Positions 1 through 7,002 of a stretch of DNA of 23,749 bases are shown piece after piece (within the stretch, counting starts at the first letter, position 1; each line of letters starts with the position of its first letter). Position numbers and translations under genes: made by a program. The notes under the pieces are model-generated. The model was not told the DNA's origin. It searched no databases and saw only the letters and a program-made list of their open reading frames with translations. The stretch is from Clostridiales bacterium. Its GTDB lineage: Bacteria; Bacillota_A; Clostridia; Saccharofermentanales; Saccharofermentanaceae. The stretch spans positions 1 through 23,749 of the forward strand of contig JAILHZ010000084.1 in NCBI GenBank assembly GCA_024695545.1, written 5' to 3'.

Positions 1-2304
1 TTCATCGTATCCGATCATTTGGCAATCAGATATGCTGCCGATGGTTCTAAATCCATCATCATAGATTTCAAGGTATCTTTCCGATGAGATGAAATAATTC
101 CCGCCGTTTTCATCGTAATAAAACCGTTGGACAAACCCTTCCATCGCATATGCTTTTTTGACAGGTTCTCCAGAAGATCGGCGATATATATAAACACGGC
201 CGTCCCATAGTTGAATAGCCGCATAATCGGCATTCTCACACATGATAGTACTGTAGATCATATCCTTACCGAATTCTGTCTCTTTTCCCAGGACAAGATT
301 TTGCAGAGACGATACCTCAGGATCATCAAACAAAACACTACTTTCAAACTCTTTAACCGTATCGGAATAAGGTTTCAGATAATCTGTCTTTCTAAATGAA
401 AAAGTATTGATCTGATCCTCGCCGGTTCCGGAAAGATACATCGTTCCATTCGCATAGTCTTTCGCCCAGAGCAGTTTTGCATCATCAATATCCGGATCAA
501 AAAAGCGGCATTCTCCGTTTCGGATAAGATAACATCCATCTTTTAAGTCAAAAATCGCGATTCCATCCGGAGTAAGGACACTTGTAGAAAGATCCACATC
601 CACATCGATCGTTCTGATCACTTCCAGATTCCGATTCAAAAAATATATCGTTGTCTGATCATATATTACAATATCGTCGCCACAGACTTCGAATCCGCTA
701 CATGCTTCACCCCATTCGGCATTCTTCTGCTCTCCTGTATGAAGATCTTTAAGAAATACTTTCTTTCTCGATGAGTATGCGTCATATAAACAAAGCATGG
801 ATTCTCCGTCCGAACAGAAACTATAAATCCACGATTGATCCGTATAACGCCTTTCCACGTGTCCGGAAAGCAGATCTGCCGAATAGATATATGTAGTTCC
901 TGAATCTTGATCAGTAATAAAGATCCAGGCTTCATCCCCATCGACGGAAAAGAATACATAAGCAAAAGATCGGATATTAACCGTATCCGGTAGCGATTCT
1001 CCACGCACATCAATACGACAGAGAGCTTCCGGCCCACGGAAAATCACTATTTCATCATCAGTTATGGACGCGTATCCGTTTCCCAGCAGATCGGAAATGA
1101 TCTTCGCATCCTCTATGCCCAGATCCGTCTCGGTCGCAGACGAAAAATCGAAATAAGTATAGCTCTCGTTTTCTCCTTGATATACGAATCCACGTTCTCC
1201 ATCAAAACCGGCATCTGCAAAATTCAGATCCTCATACATCAGCAGCATCTTGTCATTGGAAATATCCATAACAAACACTTTACTGTCGAGACTTCTTACC
1301 ATGACATATCCACCCATAGGAGAAACGTCAAACTGAGATACGGCACTTGGGGCTCGGATCATATCATCGCTGGCTGCGTGATCCGAAAACTCATAGATCC
1401 CCATGGCATTGGAAAGCGCTCGTAAAGAATTCTCACTATAATCATCAGAACCTTGATCCGGAAGAACACTTCTTGCCGCGTATACAGCATCTTTTCTTCT
1501 TCCATCACGAAGCAGGTTCTCCGAGACACCGGCCATAGAATCCGCATACTTCTGCTGTATGGTGTTTCTTTGTTCTTCGATCTCGTTCTTCTGAGCAGTG
1601 AGTTCATCCTGCTGTCTGGAGATCTGTGCCTTCTGCCTGGAGATACGGACCAAGAAAAATACACCTACAGCAATGATCGCAAGAAGAACGCCGAAAGCCG
1701 CAAGCACACGGTTTCTTGCCCGATTATAGGCTTCCTTTCTATGTCTTTGTGCAAGTTCCTCATAAGGAAGTCCCCGGATACCTGAAACCAGACGTACCAC
1801 CGCACTATCTATCTTCGCTTTTCTTTCTTTGGACGAATCTCCTCTGCAGTCTGCTGCCAAAGGCTCTTTATATTGTCTGTATTTCTGAGGATGTCCGTCC
1901 GGGCCGAGTTGAAATAGTTCCTCATAAGTGAGAATCTCCGGGAATGCCGTATCCGGCTCTCCATCCGCAAGGACCAGAAGAATATGCTTTCTGTCATTAA
2001 ATCGTAGGAAGGCTTCGATCTCTTTCATACACCAGACGGAGTCAAGATACTCGGGAGAACAAACGCAGATCAGATATTTTGATTCCCAGAGGGCAGTTGA
2101 GATCGCATCTGAAAGATCATCGGCAACGGAAAGCTCGGTCTCATCGCGAAAAATGCGAAGAGGCCGTTTCTTGCCGGTCTTTTCGATGATTGCCTTCGGA
2201 AGACGGAAGTTTTCCAGTTTTTTCTGAAGATTTTGCGCTATCTCACTGTCCGGAAAACAATGACGATAACTGATAAATGCATCGTAGCAGAACCTATTAC
2301 CCAT
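1..2304 (-). CDS. TIR-domain membrane protein with a propeller-like C-terminal region (partial, runs off the left edge)
   Basis: The frame is open for 768 codons from ATG 2304 to base 1 and has no stop inside the window, so the C-terminus is missing. The start follows GGGGAG six bases upstream. Residues 1 to about 125 read as a TIR domain: YDAFISYRH near 7-15, FRDETEL at 52-58, and SPEY...W91...E95, where E95 sits at the position of the catalytic glutamate of NAD-cleaving TIR domains. Residues 148-155 read EPLAADCR. A basic stretch (188-199) leads into one membrane helix at about 199-219. A Gln/Glu/Lys-rich coiled coil follows at about 221-254. The remaining 500 residues are short beta-strand-like repeats ending in turns such as SxDGD or NGE, resembling WD40/PQQ-type propellers. 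TIR domains commonly cleave NAD or make cyclic ADP-ribose signals. I infer a cytoplasmic TIR effector coupled through the helix to an outer sensor. No Thoeris or other known immune partner lies in the window. Family assignment of the C-terminal part is uncertain. Confidence 0.85.
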   Translation of the reverse strand, partial: MGNRFCYDAFISYRHCFPDSEIAQNLQKKLENFRLPKAIIEKTGKKRPLRIFRDETELSVADDLSDAISTALWESKYLICVCSPEYLDSVWCMKEIEAFLRFNDRKHILLVLADGEPDTAFPEILTYEELFQLGPDGHPQKYRQYKEPLAADCRGDSSKERKAKIDSAVVRLVSGIRGLPYEELAQRHRKEAYNRARNRVLAAFGVLLAIIAVGVFFLVRISRQKAQISRQQDELTAQKNEIEEQRNTIQQKYADSMAGVSENLLRDGRRKDAVYAARSVLPDQGSDDYSENSLRALSNAMGIYEFSDHAASDDMIRAPSAVSQFDVSPMGGYVMVRSLDSKVFVMDISNDKMLLMYEDLNFADAGFDGERGFVYQGENESYTYFDFSSATETDLGIEDAKIISDLLGNGYASITDDEIVIFRGPEALCRIDVRGESLPDTVNIRSFAYVFFSVDGDEAWIFITDQDSGTTYIYSADLLSGHVERRYTDQSWIYSFCSDGESMLCLYDAYSSRKKVFLKDLHTGEQKNAEWGEACSGFEVCGDDIVIYDQTTIYFLNRNLEVIRTIDVDVDLSTSVLTPDGIAIFDLKDGCYLIRNGECRFFDPDIDDAKLLWAKDYANGTMYLSGTGEDQINTFSFRKTDYLKPYSDTVKEFESSVLFDDPEVSSLQNLVLGKETEFGKDMIYSTIMCENADYAAIQLWDGRVYIYRRSSGEPVKKAYAMEGFVQRFYYDENGGNYFISSERYLEIYDDGFRTIGSISDCQMIGYDE

Positions 2305-2314
2305 TTTCTTCTCC

Positions 2315-2365
2315 CCAATATTCCCAATGCCCATTTCATTGTAACATTGGAGAAAACGAAATCAA
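2315..2365 (-). promoter_or_regulatory. Promoter of the TIR gene with an overlapping imperfect dyad
   Basis: Read on the minus strand there is TTGATT (2360-2365), a 16-base spacer and TACAAT (2338-2343), which puts the transcript start near 2331 and leaves a short leader before ATG 2304. The same stretch contains an imperfect inverted repeat: CCAAT (2315-2319) and CAATG (2325-2329) on the left, CATTG (2337-2341) and ATTGG (2346-2350) on the right. The dyad covers the -10 box and the likely start point, which is where a repressor would bind. The 80-base gap after hydG shows no clear terminator, so some read-through from hydG is possible. Confidence 0.5.
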
Positions 2366-2384
2366 AGATACATGTGCTTCTTAA

Positions 2385-3833
2385 TCAGAAACGGAAATCT
2401 CGGCTGTTGGAGTTCTTGATCTCCTCGATATGCTTAGCACAGACCTCACGGACATTATCTTTCGGGATCTTCGCCAGTTCTTTCTCGATCAGAGCCCAGC
2501 CGACCTTCTTGGTCTCCTCGGAAGCATAGTCTACAAGGAATTCCGCAAGCGTCATCAGCGCATTCGGGTGGCAGCAGTTGAGGATCTGGCCACTCTTACA
2601 AAGACTCATGAAACGGTCTCCCGTACGGCCTTCTCTGTAGCAGGCGGTGCAGAACGACGGTACATGATCGGTCTCCATCAGCCATCTGACAACTTCATCA
2701 AGCGTTCTCTGGTCGGAAACATCGAATTGCTCCGTATCCGTCGGACGCTCTTCTTCCGTATATCCGCCAACAGAAGTTCTGCTGGCGCCGCTGATCTGGG
2801 AAATACCCATCTTCAGTGCCTTCTCACGCACCTGCTGGCTCTCTCTTGTCGAGATGATCATACCGGTATAAGGAACTGCCAGACGGATGCAGGCGATGAT
2901 CTTTTCAAATGTCTGATCATCGATACCGCCGTCAAACTCGTTCGGATCGATATCATCCGCGCGCTTTACACGCGGAACACTGATCGTATGCGGACCGACA
3001 CCGTGTACGGCTTCCAGATGCTCAGCATGCATGATAAGTCCTGCAAATTCATACTTATAAAGTTCCAGACCGAAAAGCACTCCCAGTCCGACATCATCGA
3101 TTCCGCCTTCCATGGCGCGGTCCATAGCTTCGGTGTGGTAGTTATAGTCGTGCTTCGGTCCTGTCGGATGAAGCTTGAGGTAGCTGTCTTTGTGGTATGT
3201 TTCCTGGAAGAGGATATAGGTACCGATACCTGCCTCTTTCAGTTTTCTGTAGTTCTCAACTGTTGTCGCAGCGATATTTACGTTAACTCTTCTGATATCA
3301 CCATTCTTATGGTGAACGCTGTAGATCGTCTTAATGCAGTCGAGGATATACTCGATCGGGTTATTCTTCGGATCCTCACCTGCCTCGATCGCCAGTCTCT
3401 TATGGCCCATATCCTGAAGAGCGATAACTTCCTGACGGATCTCTTCCTGAGTAAGCTTCTTTCTCGGGATCGTCTTATTCTTCGCATGATACGGGCAATA
3501 AAGGCATCCGTTAATGCAGTAATTCGAAAGATACAGCGGCGCGAAAAGCACGATTCTGTTACCGTAGTAAGCCTGCTTGATCTCTTCGGCTATCTCAAAC
3601 ATCTTCTTGATACGCTCCGGATCCTCACAGGCCAGAAGTACGGACGCCTCTCTGTGGGTCAGAGCCGTACCGTGCTCTGTAGCCTGTAGATTGCCCGGAC
3701 GGGCTTTTTCGAGGATCGCATCGATCAGCTCGAAGTTATTCTTGTTGGCTTCGGCATATGCCAGAGTTTCCTTGATTTCTTCATCATTGATAAACTCATC
3801 TGCAATCAATGATTTCGGGTCATACTTATACAT
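2385..3833 (-). CDS. hydG: [FeFe]-hydrogenase maturase HydG (radical SAM tyrosine lyase)
   Basis: HydG is a radical SAM enzyme that splits tyrosine to p-cresol and a fragment yielding CO and cyanide. It builds an Fe(CO)2(CN)-cysteine unit that becomes the diiron site of the H-cluster. The 482-residue product has the usual family length. C106, C110 and C113 form the CxxxCxxC motif for the SAM-binding 4Fe-4S cluster. C395, C398 and C421 form the CX2CX22C motif that holds the second, C-terminal Fe-S cluster, a HydG hallmark that separates it from ThiH. The start ATG 3833 has AAGGA upstream and lies only six bases after the stop of the TM1266-like gene, so the two are surely cotranscribed. Partner maturases HydE and HydF and the hydrogenase itself are not in the window and must lie elsewhere. 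The enzyme is oxygen-sensitive, which fits an anaerobe. Confidence 0.97.
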   Translation of the reverse strand: MYKYDPKSLIADEFINDEEIKETLAYAEANKNNFELIDAILEKARPGNLQATEHGTALTHREASVLLACEDPERIKKMFEIAEEIKQAYYGNRIVLFAPLYLSNYCINGCLYCPYHAKNKTIPRKKLTQEEIRQEVIALQDMGHKRLAIEAGEDPKNNPIEYILDCIKTIYSVHHKNGDIRRVNVNIAATTVENYRKLKEAGIGTYILFQETYHKDSYLKLHPTGPKHDYNYHTEAMDRAMEGGIDDVGLGVLFGLELYKYEFAGLIMHAEHLEAVHGVGPHTISVPRVKRADDIDPNEFDGGIDDQTFEKIIACIRLAVPYTGMIISTRESQQVREKALKMGISQISGASRTSVGGYTEEERPTDTEQFDVSDQRTLDEVVRWLMETDHVPSFCTACYREGRTGDRFMSLCKSGQILNCCHPNALMTLAEFLVDYASEETKKVGWALIEKELAKIPKDNVREVCAKHIEEIKNSNSRDFRF

Positions 3834-3839
3834 GTGTTC

Positions 3840-4103
3840 TTATCCTTCCTTTTCATCCTTTACGGCAGAATATGTGGTTTTAACGCTGATGTTCGGGAGA
3901 TTTCCGATCTTCCCGGAAAGTGTGGCGATATCATCCTGCGGAGCATCGATCACTACGCTGATGATGTTGATTCTTCTGTTTCTGTACGGGATCCCCATTC
4001 TTCCTACGATATACTGACCATATTCATGAAGAAGGCTGTTCAGTTCATTCGTATCCCCGTTCTCTTCTACGATCACACTGATCACGGCTACGCGGTTTCC
4101 CAT
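3840..4103 (-). CDS. TM1266-family iron-only hydrogenase system regulator
   Basis: This 87-residue protein begins MGNRVAVISVIVEE and continues with YGQYIVGRMGIPYRNRRI and a further beta-strand VISVVIDAP. This is the pattern of the small ACT/ferredoxin-like fold family represented by TM1266, annotated as a putative regulator of the iron-only hydrogenase system. The family is usually found beside [FeFe]-hydrogenase maturation genes, and here it directly precedes hydG. An upstream in-frame ATG at 4151 exists, but ATG 4103 has AAAGGGGAG at good spacing and gives the normal family length, so I chose 4103. The 4151 start would also lie within the leader hairpin. It is the first gene of a two-gene operon. 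What it senses or binds is not known. Confidence 0.9.
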   Translation of the reverse strand: MGNRVAVISVIVEENGDTNELNSLLHEYGQYIVGRMGIPYRNRRINIISVVIDAPQDDIATLSGKIGNLPNISVKTTYSAVKDEKEG

Positions 4104-4120
4104 ATAAAACTCCCCTTTAA

Positions 4121-4148
4121 ACAAAAATTCACGCCCAAAAGACGTGAA
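4121..4148 (-). terminator. Terminator-like hairpin in the hyd operon leader (possible attenuator)
   Basis: In the minus-strand transcript TTCACGTC pairs with GGCGTGAA around a TTTTG loop. That is eight base pairs including one G-T pair, and a run TTTTTGTTT follows directly. This is the form of an intrinsic terminator, and it lies about 18 bases before the ATG of the TM1266-like gene and after the predicted promoter. A premature stop here would control both TM1266 and hydG. A ten-codon frame with ATG at 4158-4160 crosses the hairpin and ends at 4128-4130, but it has no visible ribosome binding site. Confidence 0.5.
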
Positions 4149-4227
4149 CAAACTTAAGCATAGAAGTATCGTATCAGATATACACCTTGCTATCAGCAGT
4201 TATTCCGCTTCCCCTTAGGCAACACAA

Positions 4228-4255
4228 TTATAGAACACAAGGTATTTTTGTCAAT
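4228..4255 (-). promoter_or_regulatory. Promoter of the TM1266-hydG operon
   Basis: On the minus strand TTGACA (4250-4255) and TATAAT (4228-4233) are separated by 16 bases, an almost perfect sigma-A type promoter. The transcript would start near 4221, leaving a leader of about 118 bases before the first gene. Its -35 box overlaps that of the argH promoter on the other strand. Confidence 0.75.
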
Positions 4256-4277
4256 ACATATGCAAATACTTATATAA
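4249..4277 (+). promoter_or_regulatory. Promoter of argH
   Basis: TTGTCA (4249-4254), a 17-base spacer and TATATA (4272-4277) form a good sigma-A type promoter pointing to argH, with a leader of roughly 60 bases. Its -35 box shares five bases with the divergent hyd promoter. I see no ARG-box-like operator that I could defend. Confidence 0.65.
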
Positions 4278-4343
4278 ACTACATCGCCGTCTGTAATTGT
4301 GGTATCATAGACCAGTAAATCGAGATAAAGGCAGGGATCACCT

Positions 4344-5708
4344 ATGGCTAAGAAAATGTGGGCAGGAAGATTTGAGAAAGCGACCGATAAAGCGGTAAAT
4401 GATTTCAATTCATCTCTCCCCTTCGACTGCAGAATGTATAAGCAGGATATCGAGGGCTCAGTCGCCCATAGTCAGATGCTTGCGAAACAGGGCATCATCT
4501 CACAGGAAGACGCCGATAAGATCAAAGAAGGACTTCTTTCCATTCTGGATGATATCGATTCCGGCAAGCTCACCTTTGATTCGGATGCCGAAGATATCCA
4601 TATGTTTATTGAGGAAGAACTGACCGACCGCATCGGGGATGCCGGCAAGCGTCTTCACACCGGCAGATCCAGAAATGACCAGGTTGCTCTTGACCAGCGT
4701 CTGTATGCTGTAGATGAAGCCAAAGAGATCCAGTCTCTCCTCGGCGGACTTCGCGACACACTGATCGATATCGCAAAAGACAATACCGAGACATACATGC
4801 CCGGCTACACACATCTCCAGCGTGCACAGCCTATCACATTTGCCCACTATCTCATGGCGTATATCCTGATGTTCGGCAGAGATATGGACCGTCTCGATGA
4901 AGCCATTGCAAGAACAAACATCTCACCTCTCGGATCCGGCGCTCTCGCAGGCACCACTTACCCGCTTGACCGTGAAGCTGTCGCGGACCAGCTCGGAATG
5001 AACGGTGTCACACTGAACTCACTGGATGGTGTAGCTGATCGTGACTGGGCCATCGAACTCGCATCTTTTGCTTCACTTCTGATGATGCACCTGTCCCGTC
5101 TGTCCGAAGAGATCATCCTCTATTCTTCTCAGGAATTTAAGTTCATCGAGCTCGATGATGCATATTCTACAGGCTCTTCCATGATGCCGCAGAAAAAGAA
5201 CCCGGATGTCGCGGAGCTTACGCGAGGTAAGACCGGCCGTGTATATGGCGACCTTATCTCCCTTCTCGTCACCATGAAAGGACTGCCGCTGACATATAAC
5301 AAGGATATGCAGGAAGTTCAGGAAGCGCTCTTTGATGTGATCGATACGATCAAGGGGGTTCTCGTTCCTTTCACAGGCATGATCAAGACCATGAAACTCA
5401 GAAAGGACAACATGGAAGCTGCCGCTCTCGGCGGATTCACCAATGCTACTGATCTGGCTGACTATCTCGTTAGAAAGGGTATCCCGTTCAGAAGCACCCA
5501 TGAGATCTCCGGAAAACTTGTACACTATTGCATCGAGCACGGCACGACTCTTGAGAAGCTCTCTCTTGATGAGTTTAAGCAATTCTCTGATCTGATCGAG
5601 GATGATGTTTACGATGCGATCTCGCTTCAGACCTGCGTCAATAAGCGTACTATCACCGGCGCACCTGCTCCGGAAACCGTTAAGAAGGCGCTCGAATCGC
5701 TGAATTAA
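4344..5708 (+). CDS. argH: Argininosuccinate lyase
   Basis: ArgH cleaves argininosuccinate to arginine and fumarate, the last step of arginine synthesis, in the cytoplasm as a homotetramer. The 454-residue length is normal. The fumarase/aspartase superfamily signature GSSMMPQKKNP is at residues 277-287 and contains the mobile-loop serine used in catalysis. HTGRSRNDQVALD and TYLHLQ-type stretches (here PGYTHLQRAQP) are also typical of the family. The start ATG is preceded by GCAGGGATCACCT, a moderate ribosome binding site. The gene stands alone: argG, its usual partner, is not adjacent, since the upstream neighbour is the divergent hydrogenase operon. A strong terminator follows the stop. Confidence 0.97.
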   Translation: MAKKMWAGRFEKATDKAVNDFNSSLPFDCRMYKQDIEGSVAHSQMLAKQGIISQEDADKIKEGLLSILDDIDSGKLTFDSDAEDIHMFIEEELTDRIGDAGKRLHTGRSRNDQVALDQRLYAVDEAKEIQSLLGGLRDTLIDIAKDNTETYMPGYTHLQRAQPITFAHYLMAYILMFGRDMDRLDEAIARTNISPLGSGALAGTTYPLDREAVADQLGMNGVTLNSLDGVADRDWAIELASFASLLMMHLSRLSEEIILYSSQEFKFIELDDAYSTGSSMMPQKKNPDVAELTRGKTGRVYGDLISLLVTMKGLPLTYNKDMQEVQEALFDVIDTIKGVLVPFTGMIKTMKLRKDNMEAAALGGFTNATDLADYLVRKGIPFRSTHEISGKLVHYCIEHGTTLEKLSLDEFKQFSDLIEDDVYDAISLQTCVNKRTITGAPAPETVKKALESLN

Positions 5709-5733
5709 TTATCGACTTAAAGATTGCAAAAAG

Positions 5734-5768
5734 AATAGGCAGTTCGTAACGGACTGCCTATTTTCTTT
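5734..5768. terminator. Bidirectional intrinsic terminator between argH and the SHOCT gene
   Basis: AATAGGCAGT (5734-5743) pairs perfectly with ACTGCCTATT (5753-5762), the stem extends inward by a T-G and a C-G pair, and TTTTCTTT follows on the plus strand. On the minus strand the stem is followed by CTTTTTG, so it can stop transcripts from both convergent genes. Confidence 0.9.
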
Positions 5769-5784
5769 CAGATAATGTTTTATC

Positions 5785-6825
5785 TCAATTTCCCAGGATC
5801 TCTTTCTTCTTCGCGTCGAATTCCTCCTGAGTAAGGATGCCGGAATCCAGCAATTCCTTATACTCTTTAAGCCGCTGGATATTCGCATGTTCGTCGTTGA
5901 AAGAACCCGAGCCGGATGTCTTCTTCTCCGAAGGTTCAGGAAGGACCTCGCCATTTGCTTTTGCTTCACGTCTTCTTCTCATTTCTTCCGCTTTCTGAAC
6001 CGCTTCGGTTCTGCTCATGGAAGTACGCGGAGCCTGCCTTCTTACCGGTGGCGCACCTGCCGGACTGACACTTACATTATGAAAAACACCGGAGCCGGAT
6101 GGTGACGAAGATGTTCTGGGAAGTTTCGGACTGCTGCTGTAAACCGCAAATTCACTTGCAGACTGACGAAGAAGAACAATCTGCCAGATACCGACAATAA
6201 TCATCATGATAGCAAACCCGATTACTCCGAAAAATCCAAGTCCGGTAAGGCTGGGCGTAATTAATACGAGAGCACTGACAAGTGTTCCGATGGTTCCCAC
6301 AAGATAAGTTGTTTTATATGACTCCCAGCTGCCGGCCATGTAATTATCAATTGCATCAAAGCAATTGATCATACCTCCACAGAATTTGAAAATATATGCA
6401 ATTGAAAGGGCCGCTCCGACGAGATTACAGATCGAGCCGAGTGCATTCCCGGATCCGAAAATACTTTTCAGGAATGTACAGATCTGCGCAGCGATATATA
6501 GTCCGCCTGCCGAGGAAAAATCATCCATGTACGTGCCCATCGAAAGAACCGTAGCACCATAGATTATACTCAGAACCAGAGTAGCGACATACATAATGAT
6601 GAGTACTGTTGCCGTATCTTTAAGATCGCTGTAGCTTTGCCTTGAAGATGTAAGAACACTGAGTGCCATAATAATAGCGACAGCGCTTATAATAAGGCTG
6701 ATAATCGAGATTACAAACAGCGTATTGCATTTTCCCGACATCTCATATGTCCATCTGCTTCTTTCTGCCAGGATTGCTTTTTCGCGGTCGTTGTACTGCG
6801 GCGCACCTTGATTGTTGTTATACAT
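5785..6825 (-). CDS. Multi-pass membrane protein with a C-terminal SHOCT domain
   Basis: The 346-residue protein has a polar N-terminus rich in Asn and Gln. About five to six hydrophobic segments follow, at roughly 35-58, 72-96, 108-123, 129-148, 174-192 and 196-219. A low-complexity Ser/Pro/Arg linker spans about 226-310. The final 32 residues (IQRLKEYKELLDSGILTQEE onward, ending ILGN) are a clear SHOCT domain, a short helical module found at the ends of many membrane proteins and thought to mediate oligomerisation. The domain usually sits in proteins of unknown function, and I cannot assign one here. A TTG at 6831 would add two residues, but GGGGG is only three bases from it and nine bases from ATG 6825, so I chose the ATG. 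The gene is monocistronic, convergent with argH and divergent from the GGDEF gene. Confidence 0.85.
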   Translation of the reverse strand: MYNNNQGAPQYNDREKAILAERSRWTYEMSGKCNTLFVISIISLIISAVAIIMALSVLTSSRQSYSDLKDTATVLIIMYVATLVLSIIYGATVLSMGTYMDDFSSAGGLYIAAQICTFLKSIFGSGNALGSICNLVGAALSIAYIFKFCGGMINCFDAIDNYMAGSWESYKTTYLVGTIGTLVSALVLITPSLTGLGFFGVIGFAIMMIIVGIWQIVLLRQSASEFAVYSSSPKLPRTSSSPSGSGVFHNVSVSPAGAPPVRRQAPRTSMSRTEAVQKAEEMRRRREAKANGEVLPEPSEKKTSGSGSFNDEHANIQRLKEYKELLDSGILTQEEFDAKKKEILGN

Positions 6826-6922
6826 AATCAAATACCCCCAAACCTTAAGACTTTTCTTCTCCCTAAAAGCATTTTTACATATTTCAAAATGTTAAGCAAG
6901 AGAAAAGAATTCGGAAATAATG

Positions 6923-6961
6923 CCCGCTAAATTGGTATCTGCGGGTTTTCGGTGATATAAT
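6923..6961 (+). promoter_or_regulatory. Promoter of the GGDEF gene with an inverted repeat across the -35 box
   Basis: TTGGTA (6932-6937), an 18-base spacer and TATAAT (6956-6961) point to the GGDEF gene, with a leader of about 35 bases. CCCGC (6923-6927) and GCGGG (6941-6945) form a short inverted repeat that brackets the -35 box. It could be an operator. With GTTTTC after it, it could also be a weak hairpin, but it would lie upstream of the transcript start. Confidence 0.55.
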
Positions 6962-7002
6962 CGCATCATAGACAGCATGAGAGCACATCAGGAGGAATGG
7001 TT

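Noticed and set aside
666..1037. Short minus-strand frames inside 1-2304, such as this one
   Set aside because: They are out of frame with the continuous 768-codon TIR protein frame, which explains the whole stretch.
1..2304. Thoeris or CBASS-type defence locus
   Set aside because: Only a TIR protein is present. No SLOG/Sir2 effector, cyclase or paired sensor gene is in the window, so a named system cannot be claimed.
2430..3689. Open frame of 419 codons on the plus strand
   Set aside because: It lies fully antisense to hydG, whose Fe-S cysteine motifs are intact. The translation shows no recognisable domain, and it arises from codon use.
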